Of a stretch of 64,000 bases of DNA, positions 17,010-25,715 are shown one piece after another. The notes beneath the pieces were generated by a model that made no database searches, was not told the DNA's origin, and saw only the letters and a program-made list of their open reading frames with translations. The stretch's first letter is position 1. Each line of letters begins with the position of its first letter. The position numbers and the translations under genes are program-made. The stretch comes from Candidatus Tectimicrobiota bacterium (GTDB lineage Bacteria > Tectomicrobia > Entotheonellia > Entotheonellales > Entotheonellaceae), in assembly GCA_026005175.1 (NCBI GenBank), contig BPKO01000010.1, positions 94,344-158,343 of the forward strand, given 5' to 3'.

Positions 17010-18065
17010 TCAGCGCAAGCGGGCAGGTTCGGCTTTCTGAGGCGCGTAGCGGGCCAGGCTTTCCCGCAGCTGCTTTTCCCAGTCCCCGTGGTAGGCGTCG
17101 ATGGCGTGCTGCAGCACGGCAATCGCCTCGGCCTGGCGACCCGCCCGGGAGAGGGCCTGGGCGTGGACCAGGGCCAGCAACTCGAGCATGTGGTCGTTGA
17201 TCTCCTTGCCGCGCTCCTTGAGCAGCCGCTCGATGAGCGCCACGGCGCGCTCCGGCTCCCCTTGCCCCAGGTAAATCCTGGCGAGGTCTTCGACGATGCC
17301 AGCGATGGTATCCCCGGCCATGCCCCCGTAGTTGGCTAGCGGCTGTCGGTAATGGAAGTAGTGCGCCACGGCAAACTCCAGCAGCTGGCGCAGGTGCGGG
17401 TAGCTGCTGTCACCGTAAGGCATGAGCTTGATGGCCGTCACCACCAGGTCGGTGTCCTGAGGATGGTCGAGGATGGCCTGATAGGCAGCCTTGAAGAACT
17501 GCCTCTTGGAGCGCGACTTGTTTTGCCAGTAGGCGAGGAGGTCGTCGTAAGAGTTGATGGCCACGCCGCGGATGGACTCGTGCTGCCACCAGGCCGGGCG
17601 CGGACAGCAGCGCAGGAAGGCTTCGCGAATCGCAGCCGCGGCAGGGTCAAGGGGAACGGACGCCTCGGCCTCCTGCGCTTGCGGGGCAACCGCCGCGGCT
17701 GGCGGGGGAGGGCTGGCTGGGGGTGGCGCCCCGCGCGAGGGGGCAGGCGGGGCCGGCACGGGAGCCGGCGCGGGCAGGAACCACCGGCCCAGCAGCGCCA
17801 GGGCCGCCACCAGGACCCCGCCCAAAAGCGGCAGCAAGGCGCGCCGCCAGGTGCGGCGTCGCGGCGCAGGCGGTGCCTGGTACTGGGCGCGCACCTGGCG
17901 CGCCACGGCAACGATTTCTTCCCGCGACAGGTCGGTGATCTCGGCCAGGGCGTCGATAAGGTCTTCTTCACGCGCCTCAAGGGGAAACGACTGGCGGGCG
18001 CTGTCCAGTCCCACCACGCGGCGCACCAGCTCGTCGCGGATCTGCTGTTCCCGGGCGTCCTCCAT
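17010..18065 (-). CDS. Membrane-anchored protein with a TPR-like C-terminal region, function unknown
   Basis: The 351-residue protein has a charged cytoplasmic N-domain (1-70), one membrane helix (about 76-96, ALLPLLGGVLVAALALLG), a long Pro/Ala linker (97-145) and an extracytoplasmic helical region. The part from about 250 to 330 looks like TPR-type repeats (LARIYLGQGEPERAVALIER; ALSRAGRQAEAIAVLQHAI). The start ATG 18065 follows GCGAAGGAGGATGGCGCC. It lies 63 bases from the TauE/SafE gene. I recognise no named family; a scaffold or envelope role is inference. Confidence 0.7.
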   Translation of the reverse strand: MEDAREQQIRDELVRRVVGLDSARQSFPLEAREEDLIDALAEITDLSREEIVAVARQVRAQYQAPPAPRRRTWRRALLPLLGGVLVAALALLGRWFLPAPAPVPAPPAPSRGAPPPASPPPPAAAVAPQAQEAEASVPLDPAAAAIREAFLRCCPRPAWWQHESIRGVAINSYDDLLAYWQNKSRSKRQFFKAAYQAILDHPQDTDLVVTAIKLMPYGDSSYPHLRQLLEFAVAHYFHYRQPLANYGGMAGDTIAGIVEDLARIYLGQGEPERAVALIERLLKERGKEINDHMLELLALVHAQALSRAGRQAEAIAVLQHAIDAYHGDWEKQLRESLARYAPQKAEPARLR

Positions 18066-18128
18066 GGCGCCATCCTCCTTCGCTCTCTTTCATCGGCAAG
18101 TTGCCGCCTGCACTCAACCGCGCGGCCC

Positions 18129-18881
18129 TTACCGAACGAGGCGCCCTACCAGGGTAAGGCCGATGAGCAGCAAGAAGAGCAGCACCGCCTTGCGGAAGTG
18201 CGCCTCGGGGAGCCGGCGCCGCAGCCGCCCGCCCAGGGCGATGCCCAGGGCCACCGGCAGGATGCCCAGGGCCGCCACGGCGGCCAGCCCGGGGGTAAGC
18301 AGGCCCACCCGGCCGAGCACCGCCAGCATGACCAGGCTCGACAGGGTGAACGAGACGTTGATGGCCTGTACGAAGGCGTCCTTCGACAGCGGCAAGGCAA
18401 GCAAGAAGGGAAGCACCGGCATCACCTGCGAGCCGGTCAGGCCATTGATCACCCCGGTGGTAAAGCCCACCGGTACGGCAAGCCAGGCGGCGGCGCGTTT
18501 GGAGAGCACCAGCGGCTTGCTCCACAGCGCCCACAAGGCGTAGAGGCACAGCACGCTCCCCAGGACGCCGCGGCTCAAGTCGCCCGGCGTGCTTCTGAGC
18601 ACCTGCACGCCCAGCACCAGCCCCGGCAGCGCCGACACGTACAGCGGCCAGAAGCGGCGGCAGACCGGCCAGAAGTGACCGGCCTGCACCATCACCAGCA
18701 GGTTGCTGCTCAGCGAAGGAATTAGGACCAGGGGAATGCCGACTTGGAGGTCGAGAAAGCTCGACAGCAGGGGTAAGCTGATGGTGGAAAACCCCAGCCC
18801 AGTAATGCCTTTGAGAAAGGCCGCCAGGAAGAAAACGGCATAGACCAGGCCCAGGGTTAGCAGCGTCACGGCAGCGTGCAC
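18129..18881 (-). CDS. TauE/SafE family membrane exporter
   Basis: The 250-residue, eight-helix protein belongs to the TauE/SafE (DUF81) family, carriers for sulfonate- or sulfite-like anions. The duplicated family motif appears as LKGITGLGFSTISLPLL at the N-terminus and again as TTGVINGLTGSQVMPVLPFL in the second half. GTG 18881 gives the normal length and has GGGGTGAGGGA in front; GTG 18869 is an alternative. It starts 28 bases after the ABC permease stops, so it may be transcribed with the importer. Confidence 0.82.
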   Translation of the reverse strand: MHAAVTLLTLGLVYAVFFLAAFLKGITGLGFSTISLPLLSSFLDLQVGIPLVLIPSLSSNLLVMVQAGHFWPVCRRFWPLYVSALPGLVLGVQVLRSTPGDLSRGVLGSVLCLYALWALWSKPLVLSKRAAAWLAVPVGFTTGVINGLTGSQVMPVLPFLLALPLSKDAFVQAINVSFTLSSLVMLAVLGRVGLLTPGLAAVAALGILPVALGIALGGRLRRRLPEAHFRKAVLLFLLLIGLTLVGRLVR

Positions 18882-18909
18882 TCCCTCACCCCACGTTCTG
18901 TGACCCCAT

Positions 18910-19731
18910 TTATCCCCGCAAGCCGGTGTGGGCAAAGGACTCGATGAAGAAGCGCTGGAAGCAGACAAAGGCCACCACCAGCGGTGCCGCCACCAGCACC
19001 GCACCGGCGGCAATCAGCCCCCACTCCGCCCCCGACTCTGCCGAGCGGGTAAAGCTGGCAAAGCCCACCGACAGCAAGCGCTTCTGCGGGCTGTTGATGA
19101 CCACCAGCGGCCACAAGAACTCGTTCCAGTGGTAGACGAGGCTGACCAGCGAAAACGCCGCGATGTAAGGCTTGACCAGCGGCAGAGCCACGTACCACAG
19201 GGTCTGCAGCGGCCCGGCGCCGTCGAGCTGGGCCGCTTCTTCGAGTTCGATCGGGATCTGGCGAAAGCCCTGGCGCAGCAAGAAGACCCCGGTGGCCGAG
19301 CCGATGTAGGGCAGCGCCACCCCGGTGAGGGTGTCGGCCAGTCCCAACGCGGTCAGGATGCGGAAGTTGGGCACAATGAGGGCCACCGGTGGCAAAAAGA
19401 GCTGAAAGAGAATGAGGTAAAAAATCGCCCGCTGCAGGCGAAAGCGGAAGCGGGCCAGGGCGTATGCCGCCAGGATGACGGCCGGCAGCTGCGCCAGAAG
19501 CAAGCCCACCGTGTACATCACGGTGTTTTTGTACAGCAGTGGGAAATTGGCCGAAGCCAGGGCAAGGTGAAAGTTCTCCCAGGTCCACTCCCGGAAAAAC
19601 TGGTTCAGGTTGATGGCGTAAGTGGGCGTCACCGCTGCCACCAGCACCCAGAGCGCCGGCAGCAGAAGTGGCACACTGACGAGCAGCGGCAAACCCCAGG
19701 CAAGCAGGCGGCGCATAGGCCTAGTCCGCAT
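18910..19731 (-). CDS. MalG/UgpE-type ABC sugar importer permease
   Basis: The 273-residue inner-membrane permease has six helices and the EAA loop that docks the ATPase, seen as IELEEAAQLDGAGPLQTLWY followed by VALPLVKP. It matches the CUT1 class, which imports disaccharides, oligosaccharides or glycerol-phosphate compounds. Its start overlaps the preceding permease stop by 11 bases, so the two are co-translated. The ATP-binding subunit is not in this cluster and must come from elsewhere in the genome. Confidence 0.9.
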   Translation of the reverse strand: MRTRPMRRLLAWGLPLLVSVPLLLPALWVLVAAVTPTYAINLNQFFREWTWENFHLALASANFPLLYKNTVMYTVGLLLAQLPAVILAAYALARFRFRLQRAIFYLILFQLFLPPVALIVPNFRILTALGLADTLTGVALPYIGSATGVFLLRQGFRQIPIELEEAAQLDGAGPLQTLWYVALPLVKPYIAAFSLVSLVYHWNEFLWPLVVINSPQKRLLSVGFASFTRSAESGAEWGLIAAGAVLVAAPLVVAFVCFQRFFIESFAHTGLRG

Positions 19732-20584
19732 AGTAAATGCCTTTCTCGATGCGCGGAATGCTGATCAGTGCGATGAGCGTAAACAAAAAGAAGAACAGAA
19801 TGGAGAGGGCACTGGCCTTGGGAAGGTTGTAGTAGAAAAACCCTACCATGTAGATGTGAAAGAGAAACACCTCTGCTTCGCCGGTCACCCCGCCTTGCGG
19901 GGTGAGGATCCAGATGTGGTCGACGTTGCGCAGCGCCGTCATGGTGGCAAAGACGCCGACAAAGAACAGCGTCGGGCCAAGCAGGGGCAGGGTGATGCGG
20001 GTAAAGCGCACCCACGCCCCGGCGCCGTCGACCAGCGCCGCTTCGTAGAGCTGGCGCGGGATGCTCTGCAGCCCGGCCAGAAAAAAGAGCATGTAGAGGC
20101 CAAAATCCTTGAGTACTGCCACCGCGGCCACGGTGTAAAGCGTCAGGTCGACGTCGGTCAGCGGGCTCACCCGCCGCCCCAGTAGCGCGCTCAGCCCCAA
20201 GGTGAGCGGGCCGCTGGTGGGATTCAAGAAGTAGAGCCACATCGAGGCAAAGGCCACCATGGGCAAGATCACCGGGTGAAAGAGCACGGCACGGCTGAAG
20301 AGCTTGACGCGCGTGGTGCCCTCGACAAGAAGGGCACTCACCAAGCCCAGGAGCACGGTGCTGGGGACCACGACGAAGGTATAAAGGAGGGTAATTCTGG
20401 CCGCCCGCAGGGTGTCGGGCGAGCGCAGTACTTCTTTGAGGTGCGGCCAGCCTTCCAGGAGCGCGTAGCCGATGGGGAGGTAAGTAAACACCAGCAAAAA
20501 GACCAGGGTGGGCGCCAGAAAAAGACCGATCGTCCACCAGGGCACGCGGCTGGGAGGTCTGGGGGTGGCGCGTTGGCTGAGCAT
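19721..20584 (-). CDS. MalF/UgpA-type ABC sugar importer permease
   Basis: The 287-residue partner permease of the CUT1 importer has six helices and an EAA loop reading LYEAALVDGAGAWVRFTRI followed by TLPLLGP. ATG 20584 lies 59 bases after the binding-protein stop. Together with the MalG-type subunit it forms the heterodimeric channel. The short gaps and overlap show a single operon in the order binding protein, MalF-type, MalG-type. Confidence 0.9.
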   Translation of the reverse strand: MLSQRATPRPPSRVPWWTIGLFLAPTLVFLLVFTYLPIGYALLEGWPHLKEVLRSPDTLRAARITLLYTFVVVPSTVLLGLVSALLVEGTTRVKLFSRAVLFHPVILPMVAFASMWLYFLNPTSGPLTLGLSALLGRRVSPLTDVDLTLYTVAAVAVLKDFGLYMLFFLAGLQSIPRQLYEAALVDGAGAWVRFTRITLPLLGPTLFFVGVFATMTALRNVDHIWILTPQGGVTGEAEVFLFHIYMVGFFYYNLPKASALSILFFFLFTLIALISIPRIEKGIYYAD

Positions 20585-20643
20585 CCGGCGGTGTCAAGGA
20601 TGCCCGGCAAGGGCCGTGCGCCCCTGCCGGGCGTCGCCTCCCT

Positions 20644-21948
20644 TTACGCGCAGAAGGGTGCCAGAATCTCTTCGATCCGCTGCTGGCCGTCGGCCAGCGC
20701 CTGCGGCACGGGCTTGCGCTTGAGGATGGCGTCGGCCATGGCGCGCTCTACGGCGACGTGCACTTCCGGGCGGTTGTACGTCGACAGCTCGGGCTTGGCA
20801 TATTCGAGCTGGTCCCTGGCCGTTACCGCCTGCGGCACCTCGGCCACGTAGTCGCGCATGCGGGGGAGCTCCCAGGCCGAGCGGCGCGTGGCCACGTAGC
20901 CCGAATCGATCGACCACCGCGCCGCCATCTCCGGGGTGGTCATCCACTTGATAAACGTCCAGGTGGCTTCGCGCTTGGCGGGAGCTTGCCCTTTGAAGAG
21001 GTAGAAGTTTGCCCCTCCGGTGGGGACGCCAAAGCGCACTTTCTTTGCCTGAAACGCGGTACCAAAAGCAAAGCGGGCGTTGCGGCGGATGAAGCCCAGG
21101 CTGCCCGTGGAGTGGTAGGCGATGGCCACCGCTCCGGTGGCAAAGTCGTTGGGGGTGGTGCGCCAGCGGGTGAGGTCCGGCGGGCTGACCCCTTCTTCTT
21201 TGAGGCGCATCAGGAAGCGGATGGCGGTGGCGGTTTCCTCGGTGTTGAGCTTGACCACGCAGCCGCGCCCCGCGGGGTCCCAGAGCATGCCGCCGGCCTG
21301 AATGGTGAGGCCTTCGAGCATCCAGATGCCCCACGTCTCTTCGGGGATCTGCACGCCGCGGCGGCCTGCCTTAGCCAGCTTTTTGCCAAAAGCCAGCAGC
21401 TCGTCCCAGGTCTCCGGCGGGCGCTCGGGGTCAAGCCCCACTTCGCGGAAGGCCTCCTTGTTGTAGTACATGATGGGCGTCGAGCGCTGAAAAGGGATGC
21501 TCCACACCTTGCCGTCAAAGGTGCTGTTGGCCATAAAGGCGGGGAAGAAGTCGGCCAGCATCGCCTGCCCTTCGGGGTCGCCCTCAAGCAGAGAATCAAA
21601 GGGCTCGATGGCCTCAAGGCCCAGCATGGTAAAGAGGTCCACCGAGAGCAAAATGGCGGTATCGGGCGGGTCGCCGGCCTTGACGGCGGCCACCACTTTG
21701 GTCTGGTTCTCCGCGTAAGTGCCACCGAAGATAGGGGTCACGAGGATGTTGGGGTGCTGTTCGTTGAACTCCCGCACGTACTGCTCGATAATGCGCGCCA
21801 GCGGCCCGGCCACCCCCACGGGATAGAAGAAGTCCAGCCGCACCGGCTGGGGGCGCGCCTGGAGTCCCCGCAGGCCGCCAAGCCCCACCCCGGCGTGCGC
21901 CAGCGCCAGTGCCTTCAGGAACTGCCGGCGAGAAATGCCTCGGGTCAT
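20644..21948 (-). CDS. ABC importer extracellular solute-binding protein (family 1, Tat signal)
   Basis: The 434-residue receptor starts at ATG 21948 behind GGGAGGCAACCGCG. Its N-terminus MTRGISRRQFLKALALAHAG is a twin-arginine signal (SRRQFLK), so it is probably exported folded. The mature part is of the UgpB/MalE type: IEQYVREFNEQHPNI, the ligand-cleft segment NQTKVVAAVKAGDPPD, and the hinge PPETWDELLAFGKKLAKAG. It is the first gene of the importer operon and defines its specificity, which cannot be read from the sequence. Confidence 0.9.
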   Translation of the reverse strand: MTRGISRRQFLKALALAHAGVGLGGLRGLQARPQPVRLDFFYPVGVAGPLARIIEQYVREFNEQHPNILVTPIFGGTYAENQTKVVAAVKAGDPPDTAILLSVDLFTMLGLEAIEPFDSLLEGDPEGQAMLADFFPAFMANSTFDGKVWSIPFQRSTPIMYYNKEAFREVGLDPERPPETWDELLAFGKKLAKAGRRGVQIPEETWGIWMLEGLTIQAGGMLWDPAGRGCVVKLNTEETATAIRFLMRLKEEGVSPPDLTRWRTTPNDFATGAVAIAYHSTGSLGFIRRNARFAFGTAFQAKKVRFGVPTGGANFYLFKGQAPAKREATWTFIKWMTTPEMAARWSIDSGYVATRRSAWELPRMRDYVAEVPQAVTARDQLEYAKPELSTYNRPEVHVAVERAMADAILKRKPVPQALADGQQRIEEILAPFCA

Positions 21949-22184
21949 CGCGGTTGCCTCCCGTGTCAAGGAATCAGGCGGCCACGGCGCACGGGCCACC
22001 GCGGCCGCCGTCGCCGTCACACCAGTTTTTGGCCCGATTCTGCCACAATCTCGCCAGCAGTGCCAGAGGAAAGAAAGCAGCGAAGCGGCCCCTTGCGTCG
22101 GCGGCGGCGGTAGGGTACGCTGCCCCTGCCGGGCGCCGTGGCGCCCGCCGCCGCAATCCCGAGCAAGCAAGTGGAGAAGTGCCC

Positions 22185-23801
22185 ATGGTGCAGAGCCTTA
22201 CCCCGCATGCGCTGCGGGCGCTGCTGGCCAGCGAAGCGCCGCATGCCCTGCTGGACGTGCGCGAGCTGGGCGAGTACAACAGCGCCCACATCCCGGGCGC
22301 CAGCGCCGTGCCGCGGCGGCTGCTGGAGTTCCGCCTGCCGCGGCTGGTGCCGTGCCGCCACACGCAGCTGGTCGTCTACGACGACGACGGCCGCCGCGCT
22401 CGCCTGGCGGCCGCCACCCTGGAACGCATGGGCTACACGCAGGTGGCGGTGCTTGAGGGCGGCCTCAAGCGCTGGGCCAGCCTGGGCTACCGCACCGAGT
22501 GGGGCGTCAACGTGCCCAGCAAGGACTTTGGCGAAAAAGTGCAGGTGCAATACCAGGTCCCGGAAATGCACCCCGAGGCGCTGTGGGCGCGGCTGCAACG
22601 CGGCGAGACCCTGGTGATCCTCGACGCCCGCACCCCCGAAGAGCACCGCCGTGCCACCATCCCCGGCAGCCGCAGCCTGCCCGGGGGCGAGCTGGCGTTG
22701 CGCATTGCCGAGGTGGTCCCCACTGCCGACACCCCCATCGTCGTGCACTGTGCCGGGCGCACCCGCAGCCTGGTCGGCGCGCGGCTGCTGCAGCGCATGG
22801 GCTTCCCTCACGTCTACGCCCTGCGCAACGGCACCATGGGCTGGGCGCTGGCCGGCCTGGCGCTGGAGGAAGGCTCGACGCGGTTCGACCTGCCTGCGCC
22901 GTCGCCGGCAGGACTGGCCGCGGCCGAGCGCTTTGCCGAGCGGGTGGCGGCAGAAGACGGCGTGCAGCGGCTCGGGGTGGCCGAGCTCCAGGCGCTGATG
23001 GCGCGCCGCACGCAGGAAAACATCTATCTTATCGACGTGCGCACGGCCGAAGAATTCGCCCAGGGGCACATTCCCGGCTTTTGGTGGGTGCCGGGCGGGC
23101 AGGCGGTGCAGCGCGCCGACGACGTGGTGGCGGTGCGCCGCGGGCACGTCGTCTTTGCCTGCGACGGCCGCGTGCGCGCCCTGGTCACCGCCTCCTGGTA
23201 CCGGCAGCTCGGCTTTCCCCACGTCTACGCCGTCGACGGCGGCACCCGCGCCTGGCAGCAGGCCGGCCTGCCCCTAGCGCAAGGCGGCCCCGAGAGCCTC
23301 GGCGCCGGCTACGACGCCGGCCTTGACGCCATGCCCTGGGGCTTTGCCGAGGCCCGGGCGCGGGTGACTTGCCTGACGGCCACGGCGCTGCAAGAGCACT
23401 TGCAACGCACCCCCACGGCGCACATCCTCTTCGTCGGCACCAGCCGCGAGTTTAGCCGCGCCCACCTCCCCGGGGCCCGCTGGCTGCTGCGCAGCTGGCT
23501 GGAGCTCGACCTCCCCGCGGTGGCGCCGGACAAGGCAACGCCGCTGGTGCTCACTTGCGCCGACGGCTACCAGGCGGTGCTGGCCGCCGCCACCCTGGAA
23601 GCGCTGGGCTACCGGCAGGTGGTGGTGCTCGACGGCGGCATGCAAGCCTGGCAGCAGGCCGGCCTGCCGGTGGAGCAAGGCCTGAGCGGCGTCATGGCAC
23701 CCCCCAACGACGTGCTGCCCATGGGAACCGAACGCAGTTGGGCCGAGGCCATCCATTACTTGCAGTGGGAAGAGGACTTGGGCGCCAAGTACCACCGCTG
23801 A
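22185..23801 (+). CDS. Four-domain rhodanese-like protein
   Basis: The 538-residue cytoplasmic protein consists of four rhodanese domains at about 1-115, 118-235, 260-370 and 395-515. The active-site position is Asp66 in domain 1 (VVYDDDGRRA, inactive), Cys189 in domain 2 (VHCAGRTRS), Cys326 in domain 3 (FACDGRVRA) and Cys458 in domain 4 (LTCADGYQA). Only domain 2 has a near-canonical loop with the anion-binding Arg at the normal place. ATG 22185 follows GTGGAGAAGTGCCC. Sulfur transfer from thiosulfate or persulfide is the family role; the natural donor and acceptor are unknown. A NIPSNAP gene follows after 77 bases. Confidence 0.88.
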   Translation: MVQSLTPHALRALLASEAPHALLDVRELGEYNSAHIPGASAVPRRLLEFRLPRLVPCRHTQLVVYDDDGRRARLAAATLERMGYTQVAVLEGGLKRWASLGYRTEWGVNVPSKDFGEKVQVQYQVPEMHPEALWARLQRGETLVILDARTPEEHRRATIPGSRSLPGGELALRIAEVVPTADTPIVVHCAGRTRSLVGARLLQRMGFPHVYALRNGTMGWALAGLALEEGSTRFDLPAPSPAGLAAAERFAERVAAEDGVQRLGVAELQALMARRTQENIYLIDVRTAEEFAQGHIPGFWWVPGGQAVQRADDVVAVRRGHVVFACDGRVRALVTASWYRQLGFPHVYAVDGGTRAWQQAGLPLAQGGPESLGAGYDAGLDAMPWGFAEARARVTCLTATALQEHLQRTPTAHILFVGTSREFSRAHLPGARWLLRSWLELDLPAVAPDKATPLVLTCADGYQAVLAAATLEALGYRQVVVLDGGMQAWQQAGLPVEQGLSGVMAPPNDVLPMGTERSWAEAIHYLQWEEDLGAKYHR

Positions 23802-23878
23802 GGCGGCTGCCCTGGACAGGGCGCGGCGCCTGTGGCATGAAAAAGCCAGGCATCACCCAAGAGGCAAAGGAGAAAGCC

Positions 23879-24199
23879 ATGCTCTTTGAACTGCGGCTCT
23901 ACCGTACCAGGCCCGGTCAGCGCGAGCGCTGGGTGCGCTTCATGGAAGAAGAAATCATTCCCTTCCAGGTGGCCAAGGGCATGGTGGTGGTGGGGAGCTT
24001 CGTGGGCGAGGAAGAAGACGACCTCTACGTCTGGATTCGCCGCTTTGCCAGCGAGGAAGAGCGGCAGCAGCTCTACAAAGCCGTCTACGAAAGCGAGCAC
24101 TGGCAGCAGGCCATTGCCCCGCGCATTCCCGAGATGCTCGACCGCGAGCAGATCAAGGTCATTCGCCTCACCCCCACGCCCAAGTCGGTGCTCCAGTAA
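23879..24199 (+). CDS. NIPSNAP family protein
   Basis: The 106-residue protein is a ferredoxin-like alpha/beta barrel of the NIPSNAP family (MLFELRLYRTRPGQRERWV), common in aromatic and amide-degrading bacteria and of unproven function. ATG 23879 has the strong ribosome site AAAGGAG seven bases ahead. A second NIPSNAP of identical length is encoded at 53096. It lies between the four-domain rhodanese and a TPR protein on the same strand. Confidence 0.82.
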   Translation: MLFELRLYRTRPGQRERWVRFMEEEIIPFQVAKGMVVVGSFVGEEEDDLYVWIRRFASEEERQQLYKAVYESEHWQQAIAPRIPEMLDREQIKVIRLTPTPKSVLQ

Positions 24200-24293
24200 C
24201 CCACGCCGGTGGGCCAGGCGTCCCTGGCCCACCGCACTTGCGCCGGTAGCAGACCACCGGCCCTGTCGCCGCGCCCGAGGGGAGCGCATCGCC

Positions 24294-25697
24294 ATGACCT
24301 ATACGGACGTCAAAGGCCTGCCAGTCTCCACTACCTCTGCCGAAGCCTTAGCGGCGTACGAGCAGGGCATCGACCGCTTCCTGCGCTGGCACAGCGGCGC
24401 CCTGCAAGCCCTGGAAGCCGCCGTCACCCATGACCCGCACTTCGCCTTGGCCCACTGCGCCCGCGCTTACATTGCCTGGCGCATGGGACACGTCGAGACG
24501 GGTCTTGCCGCCCACGACCAGGCCCTGGCGGCCGCCGACCACGTGCGCAGCGAGCGCGAGCACCTGCACGTGCAGGTGGTGCACGCCCTGCGGCAAGGCG
24601 AGTCGGCCACCGCGCTTTCTTTGCTGGAGCAGCTCGCCGCGGCCTATCCTACCGACCGCCTGGCCGTGCGCCTGCTGGGCCTGACGTACCTGGCGCAGGG
24701 ACACTACGAAGGCGGTATCGCAGTGGCCCGGCGCAGCCTGGAAGCCAGCCCGCATGACCCGCAGTTCCAGACCATGCTCGGCTTTTTCTTAGAGCAGGCC
24801 GGCTACAACGACGAGGGCTTGGCCCTGAGCCGCCGGGCCCTGGCGCAGGATCCCACCAACCTTTACGCCTACCATGCCGTCGGCCACGCGTACCAGGCGC
24901 GTGGCGACTACCGTGAGGCCTTGGAAACCTTTGCCCGCGCCGTCTCGCTGGAGCGCTACCCGCACCTGCTTTGGCACCTGGCCGAGGCGCAGGCCATTCT
25001 CGGCCACGAGCAGCTGACGCGTGCCTACTGGGGCTCGACCACGCCCCCCCTGCCGCTGCACGAGCGCGTTGCCCTCCTGTGGCGGCTGGAAGTGGTGCGC
25101 CACCGTCCTGCCGAGGAGGCCATCTGGGAAGCGCTGGCCGACGAAGGCGAGCGCCTACTGGCCCACGCCCCTTTTCTTACCGTGTGGATGCGCCACTGGA
25201 TCGCCCTTGCCCTGGGGCGCGCCGGCGCCATGGCCAAAGCACAGGCGCAAGTGGCGCGCCTGCGCCAGCTGCCCGCCGGACGGGCAAGCGGCTACTGGTC
25301 GACCCTGGGTGCCGACTTGCTGGCCGGGGAGCTGGCTTTCATCGAAGGGGACGTGGCGGGTGCGGTGGCGCGCATGGCGCCGGCCATCGCCCAGCTCGAC
25401 ACCCTGGGCGGCGGCAGCCGCGAGCAGAAAGACATCTTTCGCGACGTCTTTCTCGAGCTGCAGCGCCGCCTGGGCAACGCCGAGGCGGTGGTGGCGCTGG
25501 CGCAGCAGCGCTTGCTGGCCAACCCCAACCACCTCCCGTCGCTGGCCGCCCTGGTCTGGGCCTACGGCAAGCTCGGCCATGCCGCCCTGCAACGGCAGGT
25601 GTGCCGGCAGCTGGTGCAGCGTGCCGAAGTCACCGGGGTGCATCCGGAGGCGCCGGAGCTGCGCACCGCACAGCAGCTCTTGCAGCAGGTTCCCTGA
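24294..25697 (+). CDS. TPR-repeat protein (TTC38-like)
   Basis: The 467-residue soluble protein is made of helical TPR repeats from end to end, for example ALEAAVTHDPHFALAHCARA near residues 40-60 and ALAQDPTNLYAYHAVGHAY in the middle. The overall arrangement resembles the TTC38-like group, found beside catabolic enzymes in many environmental bacteria; that assignment is by pattern only. ATG 24294 follows GGGAGCGCATCGCC. It ends 18 bases from the convergent nitrilase gene. Confidence 0.78.
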   Translation: MTYTDVKGLPVSTTSAEALAAYEQGIDRFLRWHSGALQALEAAVTHDPHFALAHCARAYIAWRMGHVETGLAAHDQALAAADHVRSEREHLHVQVVHALRQGESATALSLLEQLAAAYPTDRLAVRLLGLTYLAQGHYEGGIAVARRSLEASPHDPQFQTMLGFFLEQAGYNDEGLALSRRALAQDPTNLYAYHAVGHAYQARGDYREALETFARAVSLERYPHLLWHLAEAQAILGHEQLTRAYWGSTTPPLPLHERVALLWRLEVVRHRPAEEAIWEALADEGERLLAHAPFLTVWMRHWIALALGRAGAMAKAQAQVARLRQLPAGRASGYWSTLGADLLAGELAFIEGDVAGAVARMAPAIAQLDTLGGGSREQKDIFRDVFLELQRRLGNAEAVVALAQQRLLANPNHLPSLAALVWAYGKLGHAALQRQVCRQLVQRAEVTGVHPEAPELRTAQQLLQQVP

Positions 25698-25715
25698 GCC
25701 GGCCGCGGCCCGGCG

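Noticed and set aside
17352-18725. 457-codon plus-strand frame opposite the TPR-like and TauE genes
   Set aside because: Low-complexity Gln/Arg/Gly composition, no start signal, overlaps two convincing minus-strand genes.
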